A stretch of DNA of 52,539 bases from Flavobacteriaceae bacterium. Lineage in GTDB: Bacteria; Bacteroidota; Bacteroidia; Flavobacteriales; Flavobacteriaceae. Within the stretch, counting starts at the first letter, position 1; every line of letters starts with the position of its first letter. The DNA lies in the NCBI GenBank assembly GCA_013373385.1, contig JABXHX010000047.1, positions 1 to 52,539 of the forward strand, read 5' to 3'. The notes under the pieces were generated by a model, which did no database searches, had not been told where the DNA came from, and worked only from the letters and a program-made list of their open reading frames with translations. Positions 16,625 to 24,416 of this stretch are shown in pieces. A program made the translations under genes and the position numbers.

Positions 16625-19009
16625 TTAAGACCCACACATTAAACAATCGTCAGGACCAGCATTTCTAGATGCTTCTACCATTGCTTTAAATTCTTCTGCC
16701 GACATTGGTTTGTCTTCTTCTTTTTTCTCTTTTGATAAGGTAAACTGAATAGCGTTTACGGCAGATTTTGTTCTTAAATAATACATTCCGGTTTTTAGTC
16801 CAGATTTCCACCCGTAGAAATGCATTGATGTTAGTTTTCCAAAATCTGGATCTTGCATAAACAAATTCAACGATTGAGATTGATCGATAAAATATCCTCT
16901 ATGGCGCGCCATATCAATAATATCTTTCATACTCATTTCCCAAACCGTTTTATACAAGTTTTTTAAGTCTTGAGGAATTGATTCTATATGTTGAATAGAT
17001 CCGTTTGCTCGCATAATGTCTTCTTTCATATCATTATTCCACAACCCTAACTCTACTAAATCTTCTAACAAGTGTTTGTTTACTACAATAAACTCACCCG
17101 ATAATACTCTACGTGTGTAAATGTTAGAAGTATACGGTTCAAATGCTTCATTGTTTCCTAAAATTTGCGATGTAGATGCAGTTGGCATTGGCGCGACTAA
17201 CAATGAGTTTCTAACTCCATGCTTCATTACGTTTTTACGTAGCTTAGTCCAATCCCAATTACCACTTAACTCATCGTCTTTGATACCCCACATATTAAAT
17301 TGAAATTCCCCTTCTGACATTGGTGAGCCTTTAAAGGTAGAATACGCTCCTTTTGCTTTTGCAATTTCCATAGAAGAAGTTACAGCCGCAAAATACATAG
17401 TTTCAAAAATATCTTGGTTTAATTTTTTAGCTTCGTCAGATGTAAATGGTAAACGCAAGCCGATAAAAGTATCTGCCAATCCTTGAATTCCTAAACCAAT
17501 TGGTCTGTGACGGAAATTAGAATTTTCTGCTTCTTTTACTGGATAGTAGTTCATATCAATCACCGTATCTAGGTTTCTCGTTACCTTTTTAGTTACATCA
17601 AATAGTTTTTTGTGATTAAAGAATTTTTCTCCATTCTCTTTCTCTGTAATAAACATTGGCAACGCAATAGATGCTAAGTTACAAACTGCAACTTCATCTT
17701 CTGCTGTATATTCCATAATTTCTGTACACAAGTTAGAAGAACGAATGGTTCCTAAATTCTTCTGATTTGTTTTACGATTTACAGCATCTTTATATAGCAT
17801 ATACGGAGTACCTGTTTCTATTTGAGATTCTAAGATTTTCTCCCAAAGCTCACGTGCTTTAATGGTTTTTCTTCCTTTACCAACTTCTTCGTATCCTTCG
17901 TATAATTTTTCAAATTCATCTCCATAAGTATCAAACAAATGTGGACACTCATTTGGACACATCAAGGTCCAGTTTCCATCTTCTTGTACACGTTTCATGA
18001 ATAAATCTGGAATCCACATTGCGTAGAATAAATCACGTGCACGCATTTCTTCTTTACCATGGTTCTTTTTAAGGTCTAAGAAGTCAAAAATATCTGCATG
18101 CCAAGGCTCAATATACATTGCAAAAGAGCCTTTACGCTTTCCTCCACCTTGGTCTACATAACGAGCCGTATCATTAAACACTTTTAGCATTGGTACAATT
18201 CCGTTTGATGTACCATTGGTACCTCTAATATAAGAGCCTGTTGCTCTTACATTATGAATAGACAAGCCAATACCTCCTGCAGATTGAGAAATTTTAGCCG
18301 TTTGTTTTAAAGTATCATAAATACCGTCAATACTATCATCTTGCATCTGTAATAAGAAACAAGAAGACATTTGTGGTTTTGGCGTACCTGCATTGAATAA
18401 TGTTGGTGTGGCATGTGTAAAATACTTCTTACTCATTAACTCGTATGTAGCAATTGCTTCGTCAATATCTTCTTTATGAATCCCAATAGAGACACGCATT
18501 AACATGTGTTGTGGACGTTCAGCTATTTTTCCGTTCAGTTTTAATAAATATGAACGTTCTAATGTTTTAAAACCAAAGTAATCGTAATTAAAATCTCTAT
18601 TATAAATAATAGTAGAATCTAATTTTTCTGCATTGTCTTTAATGATTTTATACACATCATCTGCTAACAGGGGTGCCTTTTTCCCTGTGCGTGGATTGAT
18701 GTAAGTATACAAATCGTCCATAGTTTCTGAGAACGATTTTTTGGTGTTTTTATGTAGATTAGATACGGCAATACGAGCTGCTAATTTTGCATAATCTGGA
18801 TGTGCAGTTGTCATCGTTGCTGCTGTTTCTGCAGCTAGGTTGTCTAACTCTGATGTAGTAACCCCGTCATATAAGCCTTCAATAACTCGCATAGCAACTT
18901 TAACAGGATCGACAATTTTGTTTAACCCATAACACATTTTTTTAACTCTTGCCGTAATTTTGTCAAACATTACTGGCTCTTTCTTACCGTCTCTTTTTAC
19001 TACATACAT
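16625..19009 (-). CDS. nrdA: Ribonucleoside-diphosphate reductase, alpha subunit (class Ia)
   Basis: The 794-residue catalytic subunit reduces ribonucleoside diphosphates to deoxyribonucleotides. Residues ~1-90 are an ATP-cone ([19 protein letters not shown]), the allosteric activity site. In the barrel, C217 (SSCFLL) and C443 (AVCNLAS) form the redox pair and C428 in NLCTE (N426, C428, E430) is the thiyl radical residue. The C-terminus DDCLMCGS carries the CxxC that hands electrons in from thioredoxin or glutaredoxin. Length and motifs are complete. nrdB lies upstream on the same strand 125 bases away, with two hairpins between, so expression of the two subunits may be tuned at the RNA level. 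Confidence 0.95.
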   Translation of the reverse strand: MYVVKRDGKKEPVMFDKITARVKKMCYGLNKIVDPVKVAMRVIEGLYDGVTTSELDNLAAETAATMTTAHPDYAKLAARIAVSNLHKNTKKSFSETMDDLYTYINPRTGKKAPLLADDVYKIIKDNAEKLDSTIIYNRDFNYDYFGFKTLERSYLLKLNGKIAERPQHMLMRVSIGIHKEDIDEAIATYELMSKKYFTHATPTLFNAGTPKPQMSSCFLLQMQDDSIDGIYDTLKQTAKISQSAGGIGLSIHNVRATGSYIRGTNGTSNGIVPMLKVFNDTARYVDQGGGKRKGSFAMYIEPWHADIFDFLDLKKNHGKEEMRARDLFYAMWIPDLFMKRVQEDGNWTLMCPNECPHLFDTYGDEFEKLYEGYEEVGKGRKTIKARELWEKILESQIETGTPYMLYKDAVNRKTNQKNLGTIRSSNLCTEIMEYTAEDEVAVCNLASIALPMFITEKENGEKFFNHKKLFDVTKKVTRNLDTVIDMNYYPVKEAENSNFRHRPIGLGIQGLADTFIGLRLPFTSDEAKKLNQDIFETMYFAAVTSSMEIAKAKGAYSTFKGSPMSEGEFQFNMWGIKDDELSGNWDWTKLRKNVMKHGVRNSLLVAPMPTASTSQILGNNEAFEPYTSNIYTRRVLSGEFIVVNKHLLEDLVELGLWNNDMKEDIMRANGSIQHIESIPQDLKNLYKTVWEMSMKDIIDMARHRGYFIDQSQSLNLFMQDPDFGKLTSMHFYGWKSGLKTGMYYLRTKSAVNAIQFTLSKEKKEEDKPMSAEEFKAMVEASRNAGPDDCLMCGS

Positions 19010-19041
19010 AATTATTTAAGTTTTTAGTTGGTTTATTTGGT

Positions 19042-19094
19042 CGCCAAAACATCCACTTTTTGGCGATTCCTTTTTGCGTATTGAAAATTCAATA
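19042..19094 (-). promoter_or_regulatory. Two hairpins in the nrdB-nrdA spacer
   Basis: Inverted repeats CGCCAAAA / TTTTGGCG (19042-19049 with 19058-19065) and TATTGAA / TTCAATA (19079-19085 with 19088-19094) lie between the two subunit genes. Neither has a good T-tract on the minus strand, so I read them as possible processing or mRNA-stability elements, not as strong terminators. Confidence 0.4.
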
Positions 19095-19134
19095 CTATTT
19101 ATTTAGTTGATTCTTAGTTGGGGTTCCCTAAGTA

Positions 19135-20106
19135 TTAAAAGTCAGCATCAAAGCTGATGTTTCCTGTGCCGCCAGATTTTACTCCAGCTTTTTGATATTC
19201 TGATACTCTTTTTTCGAAAAAGTTTGTTTTTCCTTCTAAAGAAATCATTTCCATAAAATCAAACGGATTTGTAGCGTTGTATACTTTATCGCATCCGTAC
19301 TCTACCAATAATCTGTCGGTAACAAATTCTAAGTATTGCGTCATTAATTTAGAGTTCATCCCAATTAAACTAACTGGTAATGATTCTGTAATAAACTCGC
19401 GTTCTACGTCTAAAGCGTTTACTAATATTTCTGTAATACGCTCTTTTGGCACTTTATTGATAACATGGTTTTCGTGTAAATACACGGCAAAATCTGCGTG
19501 TAGTCCTTCATCTCTATTAATTAACTCGTTAGAGAAAGTTAATCCTGGAAGTAACCCTCTCTTTTTCATCCAGAAAATAGAACAAAATGCTCCTGAAAAG
19601 AAAATTCCTTCTACTGCAGAAAATGCAATTAAGCGTTCTGCAAACGAATCTGACTCTACCCATTTTAACGCCCAGTCTGCTTTCTTTTTAATGGCAGGAA
19701 AAACTTCTATAGCTCTAAAAAGCTCGTCTTTTTCAGCTTCTTTTTTAATATAGGTGTCTATTAATAATGAATATACTTCTGAGTGAATATTTTCCATCAT
19801 TAATTGAAATCCGTAAAAGAATTTTGCTTCTGGGTATTGTACCTCACTCACAAAATTTTCTGCTAAGTTTTCATTTACAATTCCGTCTGAAGCTGCAAAA
19901 AACGCCAAAATATGCTTTAAAAAATAACGCTCATCATCATTTAGCTTGGTTTCCCAATCAATAATATCTTGATGTAGGTCTATTTCTTCTGCTGTCCAAA
20001 AACTTGCTTCTTGCTTTTTATACCAGTCCCAAATATCGGCGTGTTTTATCGGAAAAATTACAAATCTGTTTGGGTTTGGCTGTAAAATTGGTTCTATAGC
20101 AGACAT
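19135..20106 (-). CDS. nrdB: Ribonucleoside-diphosphate reductase, beta (radical) subunit
   Basis: The 323-residue ferritin-like subunit makes the tyrosyl radical used by NrdA. Ligands are identifiable by spacing from mouse and E. coli R2: D74 (FFAASD), E105 and H108 (MENIHSEVY), E166 (AVEGIFF), E200 and H203 (NRDEGLH), with Y112 as the radical tyrosine seven residues after E105. The sequence resembles the eukaryotic-like R2 branch ([21 protein letters not shown]). The C-terminal tail ending SFDADF is the segment that docks into NrdA. It is the first gene of the nrdB-nrdA operon. Radical tyrosine present means ordinary class Ia, not the Mn/Fe class Ic. Confidence 0.95.
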   Translation of the reverse strand: MSAIEPILQPNPNRFVIFPIKHADIWDWYKKQEASFWTAEEIDLHQDIIDWETKLNDDERYFLKHILAFFAASDGIVNENLAENFVSEVQYPEAKFFYGFQLMMENIHSEVYSLLIDTYIKKEAEKDELFRAIEVFPAIKKKADWALKWVESDSFAERLIAFSAVEGIFFSGAFCSIFWMKKRGLLPGLTFSNELINRDEGLHADFAVYLHENHVINKVPKERITEILVNALDVEREFITESLPVSLIGMNSKLMTQYLEFVTDRLLVEYGCDKVYNATNPFDFMEMISLEGKTNFFEKRVSEYQKAGVKSGGTGNISFDADF

Positions 20107-20420
20107 TAGTTAAAGAAATTTAGTTGTTTGTGTAAATTCAGGTTTTCTTGTCTAAAAAAGACTGTAACAAAGATTGGAAAAATTGACTTAAATACGAAGC
20201 GATACTTATTCACAAAAGTCCGAAGTTTTTAACAATATATGAATTGTTTTGTGTTTTTTTAGAAGAAAAAAAATTTATTCAACAATTTGATTTTCAGTAA
20301 GTTATAAAATTTTATTTTTTACAACCCCCTGATTTTATTGACAATTATTAAAAGAGTCATTTTAGATTTTTAGCATTTTTTGAGATTCATTTTTTACCAT
20401 TCTACTTTTTATTTCTCACA
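20107..20420. promoter_or_regulatory. Upstream region of nrdB, with inverted repeat 20231-20248
   Basis: No gene is seen in this AT-rich gap. The one distinct feature is AACAAT-ATATGA-ATTGTT (20231-20248), six-base perfect arms around six bases, 125 bases before nrdB. The shape resembles a repressor site (NrdR boxes are similarly AT-rich dyads), but the match to the NrdR consensus is weak. A near-miss -7 element on the minus strand (AATCTTTG, around 20171-20178) could be the nrdB promoter. Confidence 0.35.
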
Positions 20421-20453
20421 AAAAAAGACCTATTTGTTTAATAGGTCTTTTTT
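20421..20453. terminator. Rho-independent terminator of the T9SS propeller operon
   Basis: Stem AAAAAAGACCTAT / ATAGGTCTTTTTT (20421-20433, 20441-20453), loop TTGTTTA. On the minus strand a T-tract follows; it ends the operon that finishes at 20473. Confidence 0.88.
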
Positions 20454-20472
20454 ACATGTTTTCTTGTACTTT

Positions 20473-21816
20473 TTACTTCTGAATGACAATTTTTTTTGAA
20501 AATGAACCATTTTTCATTGCTATTTTTAAAAGATAAATTCCACCTGAAAACTTACCCGTATCTAAGGTTAATTTAGAGCTTTGAATGTTATTTCTCTCTA
20601 ACACTTTTTGCCCCATGGCATTAAATAATTGAACTTTTTGAATTGATTCGTTCTTTTTTAATGATATAGTCAGCTTTGATTTTACTGGATTAGGAAATAA
20701 TAATAAGCTTTTAGAATTAAACTCCACATTTTCTGTAGATAAAACTGAATCTGTAATCTTTTTTAAATCTAATGAATTATTCCCTGCATAAACTGCATAA
20801 ATATTATTGCTATTGTCCTTTATAATGTCCGAAAAGTTACCAATACCTATAGCAGAACTCAATTGAATCCAATTATTACCGTCATATCTATGAACCCTAA
20901 TTTCATTAGTTGTAGTTTCTGTATAAGATAGGTATAAATTATCATTTTTATCTATAAATAACTCTTGTTCATTTGCAAAAAAGCCCATTCCAGGGGTTCC
21001 AATATTTTCCCAAGAAGTACCATTAAATTTTACAACATTTGAACTACCTCCGTTCGTTCCTGAAGCACTATAAGCTACATAAATTTTATTATTACTATCC
21101 TTTGCTAAACTATGATTTCTTGAAAACCCTGTAGAAAAACCTTGATTTCCGACAAACTCCCATGAATTGCCATTAAACTTCATTACACTGGTTTTCCCTG
21201 CATTTCCATTTGCTGTACTGTTAAATGCTACATATGGTATATTGTTATTATCAACAACTATTGTCGAATATGATGAAGTTCCTGAAAAGCCTCTATTACC
21301 AACTAATACCCAACCTGTACCATTAAATTTCATTACTGTTAGCTTATTTGCGTTGTCAACAAAATCTTCAAAAACAACATATGGAACATCATTATTATCG
21401 AAATCTATTTTTGGATTGTTAGCAACTCCAAAAGAGAAAAATTCATTTCCAACTAGCTCCCAACCATTACCATTATACTTTAAAACAGAAATTTTTTGAT
21501 TGTTAGCATTGTTATGTGTATAAACCACATAAGGTATATTATTGCTATTAAGGTTTATGTCTATACCTGATTTTACCTGATGTGTTGTAATTTCTGGAGC
21601 TCCAACATAAGACCAACTTATTCCATCAAACTTAATAACATCTAACTTAAAACTATTATGTCTATAAGCTATATAAATGTTGTTATTGGCATCTACTACT
21701 ATTCTATTGTTGCTTCCTCCAGCATCTTGCGAAAACCCAGAAATATTAACTTCTTGCCATTGAGCAAAAGCAGCAATATTCATAAAAATAAATAAATATA
21801 GTAATCTTGTTTTCAT
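20473..21816 (-). CDS. Secreted propeller-like repeat protein with T9SS tail
   Basis: The 447 residues start with a signal peptide (MKTRLLYLFIFMNIAAFAQ). The body has about seven ~46-residue repeats of the form (V/I)D(N/F)NN(I/D)PYV(A/V)(F/Y)...VMKFNG(T/N)(G/S)W..(V)GN.GFS, a surface propeller of unknown ligand. The C-terminal ~75 residues (LLLFPNPVKSKLTISL to KKIVIQK) are a type A T9SS sorting domain. It is the third gene of a minus-strand unit with 10-base gaps: DUF4412 (22395), unknown exported protein (21827), then this gene. Linkage to the DUF4412 gene and proximity to the ECF sigma factor make it a candidate member of that regulon; that is inference. Confidence 0.84.
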   Translation of the reverse strand: MKTRLLYLFIFMNIAAFAQWQEVNISGFSQDAGGSNNRIVVDANNNIYIAYRHNSFKLDVIKFDGISWSYVGAPEITTHQVKSGIDINLNSNNIPYVVYTHNNANNQKISVLKYNGNGWELVGNEFFSFGVANNPKIDFDNNDVPYVVFEDFVDNANKLTVMKFNGTGWVLVGNRGFSGTSSYSTIVVDNNNIPYVAFNSTANGNAGKTSVMKFNGNSWEFVGNQGFSTGFSRNHSLAKDSNNKIYVAYSASGTNGGSSNVVKFNGTSWENIGTPGMGFFANEQELFIDKNDNLYLSYTETTTNEIRVHRYDGNNWIQLSSAIGIGNFSDIIKDNSNNIYAVYAGNNSLDLKKITDSVLSTENVEFNSKSLLLFPNPVKSKLTISLKKNESIQKVQLFNAMGQKVLERNNIQSSKLTLDTGKFSGGIYLLKIAMKNGSFSKKIVIQK

Positions 21817-21826
21817 AATTGTCGTT

Positions 21827-22384
21827 TTATTTTCTTCTTGATTCTCTTACTTTAAATTTTACTGTAACCGTGGTTTTAAGTGTTTTTTTGGTTCCATCGT
21901 CCATTCTAAATTTCATTTCTAAAACATCTGTAAAGCTCCCAGATACTGTTCTTCTACTTTTAACTATACTCTTTTCCCATTGACCAACCTTGGTTATTTT
22001 TATTGGAGTACAGCCAATAAAATCACCATCAATTTTTTTATACGGTTGTTTGTTTTCTAAATCGATAAAGTTTAAACTGCCACATCCAGAAGTGTATTTT
22101 TTAGCATTCAGTATTCCAACTTTTGCTTCTCCTAAAAAATGTCGATTGATGTAGTGTATTTGCAATCCATTTTTTGCCACTAACTTTGATGCATTTATAT
22201 TGCTAACACCTTTATGAAATTCTAAGTTTATCTGACTTAAATAATTCCCTTTTTCTGGAGTAAAAATATGTGTTCCTTTAAAGGGTCCGTCATTAAAAGT
22301 AATTTCTAAAAAATAAGTGTCCTTTTGCCCAAAAAACACAAATGAGCTAAAAAGTAACATTAAAAAAATAAGTGTTTTCTTCAT
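21827..22384 (-). CDS. Exported protein of unknown function
   Basis: The ATG at 22384 gives 185 residues starting with a clean signal peptide (MKKTLIFLMLLFSSFVFFGQ). Extending the frame to 22420 would add residues overlapping the upstream gene and is rejected. The mature region is beta-rich and basic (YFLEITFNDGPFKGTHIFTP, KITKVGQWEKSIVKSRRTVS) with only a few cysteines (TSGCGSL, DFIGCTP) that could form a disulfide. I do not recognise the family. It sits between the DUF4412 gene and the T9SS propeller with 10-base gaps on both sides, so it is part of one operon and probably an envelope protein working with them. Confidence 0.72.
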   Translation of the reverse strand: MKKTLIFLMLLFSSFVFFGQKDTYFLEITFNDGPFKGTHIFTPEKGNYLSQINLEFHKGVSNINASKLVAKNGLQIHYINRHFLGEAKVGILNAKKYTSGCGSLNFIDLENKQPYKKIDGDFIGCTPIKITKVGQWEKSIVKSRRTVSGSFTDVLEMKFRMDDGTKKTLKTTVTVKFKVRESRRK

Positions 22385-22394
22385 TGTATTTTTT

Positions 22395-23153
22395 TTAAAA
22401 CCCCATGGATTTATACTCATTGGTGTTAATGGTTAAGTTTCTGTTTTGGTTAATTTTTACAACTTTTACGCTTCCACTATCGTTGGTTGTGTTAAAATTT
22501 AATTCCATTACAAACCCCTCAAAAGAGCCATTATCTTTCATCCCCAACATTGGCACAAATTGGCCGTCTATTGGAAACTTTTCTTTAGTTACCCATGCTG
22601 TAATTGTTCCACCATCATTTTTGTATTTGTATTCATGACAAGCAAAACCTAGTATAGATTTAATATTTCCTGTTTTTATCAAATCTTTTTTAGTCGGAAT
22701 TTTCTTAGAATTATCAAGCTGAGAAAACTGCTCATTAGGCATTGATTTTCTTAGTTTCATTCCTGGCATATTCATAAATATTGTTGCGCTTTTAGGTGTA
22801 ATAAGATTATACACTTCTCCTCCCATATCTCCAGATTTTTGAGCATCTAAAGTCATACAAACAATATTTCTATTTGCTGTGCTAAAAAAGAGTTCAATTG
22901 TCGCTTTTTCTGACTTACTTGCAGAGAACTCCAAAACTACACTCTTATTAAAAACATATTTAGTCAGTAATTTTTCTGATGATTTTTTAGTGCCATCAAA
23001 AGCGTTGTCTATAATTTTATCTGTTTTTTTGTCAATTTTTTCTTCAGCTTTTCTTTTAACTTTATCTTTTAGCTTTTTCCAGATTTGTGCCTCTAAATTT
23101 GTTGAATACGAGACTATTAAAAAGAAAAGTACAATGGGTTTTATTAATTTCAT
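22395..23153 (-). CDS. DUF4412 domain exported protein (intact paralogue)
   Basis: From ATG 23153 the protein has 252 residues (a further in-frame ATG lies two codons upstream at 23159). A signal peptide (MKLIKPIVLFFLIVSYSTNLEAQ) is followed by a strongly charged helix, IWKKLKDKVKRKAEEKIDKK, and then a DUF4412 beta domain: NIVCMTLDAQKSGDMGG, ATIFMNMPGMKLRKSM, SILGFACHEYKYKN, PMLGMKDNGSFEGFVMELNF. The family is periplasmic or outer-membrane in Bacteroidetes with no known activity. It heads a three-gene operon. Its start faces the sigma factor gene across 122 bases, so both may be controlled from one region. A close paralogue at 28375-29133 carries a nonsense codon. Confidence 0.8.
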   Translation of the reverse strand: MKLIKPIVLFFLIVSYSTNLEAQIWKKLKDKVKRKAEEKIDKKTDKIIDNAFDGTKKSSEKLLTKYVFNKSVVLEFSASKSEKATIELFFSTANRNIVCMTLDAQKSGDMGGEVYNLITPKSATIFMNMPGMKLRKSMPNEQFSQLDNSKKIPTKKDLIKTGNIKSILGFACHEYKYKNDGGTITAWVTKEKFPIDGQFVPMLGMKDNGSFEGFVMELNFNTTNDSGSVKVVKINQNRNLTINTNEYKSMGF

Positions 23154-23275
23154 AAACATTAGATTTTTTCTATATATGATTATTAATGTATCTCTAGGAA
23201 AAAAGTAAACATGTCTTTATTGTTTTTTCATATTTTTATTGAAAATGTTAACCTTTTAAAAAAAAGGACATCAAT

Positions 23276-23812
23276 ATGGTAGACAAGCAAGTCTTAGAAT
23301 TATTAAAAAAAGGAGATACAGAAATTTTAAAAGAAATATACCTTTCTTATAAAGAAGATTTTATTCTGTTTGCAAAAAAGCATTCAATAACTAATGACAC
23401 TGTTTTAGATATTTATCAAGATGTAATTATTGCCCTGATGGAAAATATTGCACTAGGAAAATTAACAACTTTAAAAAGCTCTTTAAAAACATACATATTT
23501 AGTATTGGAAAATACATGATTTACGAATATCAAAGAAAAAACAAAACGGTACACTTAACAATGACAATAGAAAGTACCGAATCGTACGATTTTTTGTTTC
23601 AACAAGAATTAACTAGTAATCAAAAAAAATTATATTACTCCTTTAAGTTACTTGGAGAAAAATGCAAAGAAATTTTGACTTTATTTTATTACAGAGGGTT
23701 TACTATTGACGAAATTTCTGAGCATTTAAACTACAACAATAAAGACGTTGTGAAAAGTCAGAAATCAAGATGTTTAAAAAATTTAAAAGATAAAATTGCT
23801 GCAAATGAATAA
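23276..23812 (+). CDS. ECF-type sigma-70 family RNA polymerase sigma factor
   Basis: The 178-residue protein has sigma region 2 at about residues 10-90 (LKEIYLSYKEDFILFAKKH, VLDIYQDVIIALMENI, LKTYIFSIGKYMIYEYQRK) and region 4 at about 115-172 (FKLLGEKCKEILTLFYYRGF, IDEISEHLNYNNKDVVKSQK). There is no region 1.1 or 3, as in ECF sigma factors. The final codons overlap the downstream membrane TPR gene by 8 bases, the arrangement usual for a sigma and its anti-sigma. It is divergent from a DUF4412 operon and close to a TPR-CHAT protease gene. Likely regulated by release from the membrane partner; probable targets are the flanking DUF4412-led operons. The target promoter motif is not identified. 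Confidence 0.88.
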   Translation: MVDKQVLELLKKGDTEILKEIYLSYKEDFILFAKKHSITNDTVLDIYQDVIIALMENIALGKLTTLKSSLKTYIFSIGKYMIYEYQRKNKTVHLTMTIESTESYDFLFQQELTSNQKKLYYSFKLLGEKCKEILTLFYYRGFTIDEISEHLNYNNKDVVKSQKSRCLKNLKDKIAANE

Positions 23813-24416
23813 ACAAGAACAAAAAGATTTGCAACTAATTATTGCAAAACAAGAAGCAGTAAAAACAAAAGACTTGTTAAATTCTTTTGAGAAAGGCGCT
23901 AGTAAAAGCTATAAAAAATGGCTAGTTGCTGCTTCTATAATTGCCATTATTGGAATTACAAGTTTTTGGCTTTTAAATAAACCTAACAATTCTGAAAATT
24001 TATTTGCTAATTATTATGCTCCGTATGAAAATGTTATTTATCCTATTTCTAGAACTGAAAAGGTAAAAAACAAAAAAGTTGCTGCTTTTGAAAGTTACGA
24101 ATTAGGGAATTACAAAAAAGCTCTAAATCAATTTAACGCTTTGTCTGAAGAAAAAAAAGAAGATAAAGAAGTTATTACCTTTTATAAGGCTATTTGTTAT
24201 TTACAGCTAGATCAGCCAGAAAAAACAATTGATTTATTAAGAAACAACTTTAAAAACAATGCTCTTTGGAAAGATAAAAACTATTGGTATTTGGCATTGG
24301 CTTACCTAAAAACAGACAATAGGATAGCTGCTAAAAAAGTTTTGGTAGAATTATCAAAACAAAAGGTAAACTTTAAAAAAGAAGCAACTTTATCGCTTTT
24401 GAAATTGTTGAAGTAA
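23805..24416 (+). CDS. Single-pass membrane TPR protein, candidate anti-sigma factor
   Basis: ATG 23805 lies inside the last codons of the sigma gene; the TTG nine bases earlier is less likely. The 203-residue protein has three parts: a ~38-residue charged N-terminus (KQEQKDLQLIIAKQEAV ... SKSYKKW), one transmembrane helix (about 39-57, LVAASIIAIIGITSFWLL), and a C-terminal TPR-like region (about 90-200: AAFESYELGNYKKALNQFNA, ITFYKAICYLQLDQPEKTID, YWYLALAYLKTDNRIAAK). Lysines before the helix predict N-terminus inside and TPR outside. No canonical zinc anti-sigma (ZAS) motif is visible. Coupling to the sigma gene and the topology make it the likely anti-sigma or sensor. Its 3' end overlaps the convergent CHAT gene by 27 bases. 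Confidence 0.75.
   Translation: MNKQEQKDLQLIIAKQEAVKTKDLLNSFEKGASKSYKKWLVAASIIAIIGITSFWLLNKPNNSENLFANYYAPYENVIYPISRTEKVKNKKVAAFESYELGNYKKALNQFNALSEEKKEDKEVITFYKAICYLQLDQPEKTIDLLRNNFKNNALWKDKNYWYLALAYLKTDNRIAAKKVLVELSKQKVNFKKEATLSLLKLLK

Noticed and set aside
19277..19753. 158-codon plus-strand open frame opposite nrdB
   Set aside because: nrdB is certain from its metal ligands; the antisense frame has no recognisable domain or promoter.
20107..20420. Cobalamin or other riboswitch upstream of nrdB
   Set aside because: No B12-box-like or other conserved riboswitch sequence is visible, and the class Ia enzyme does not use B12.
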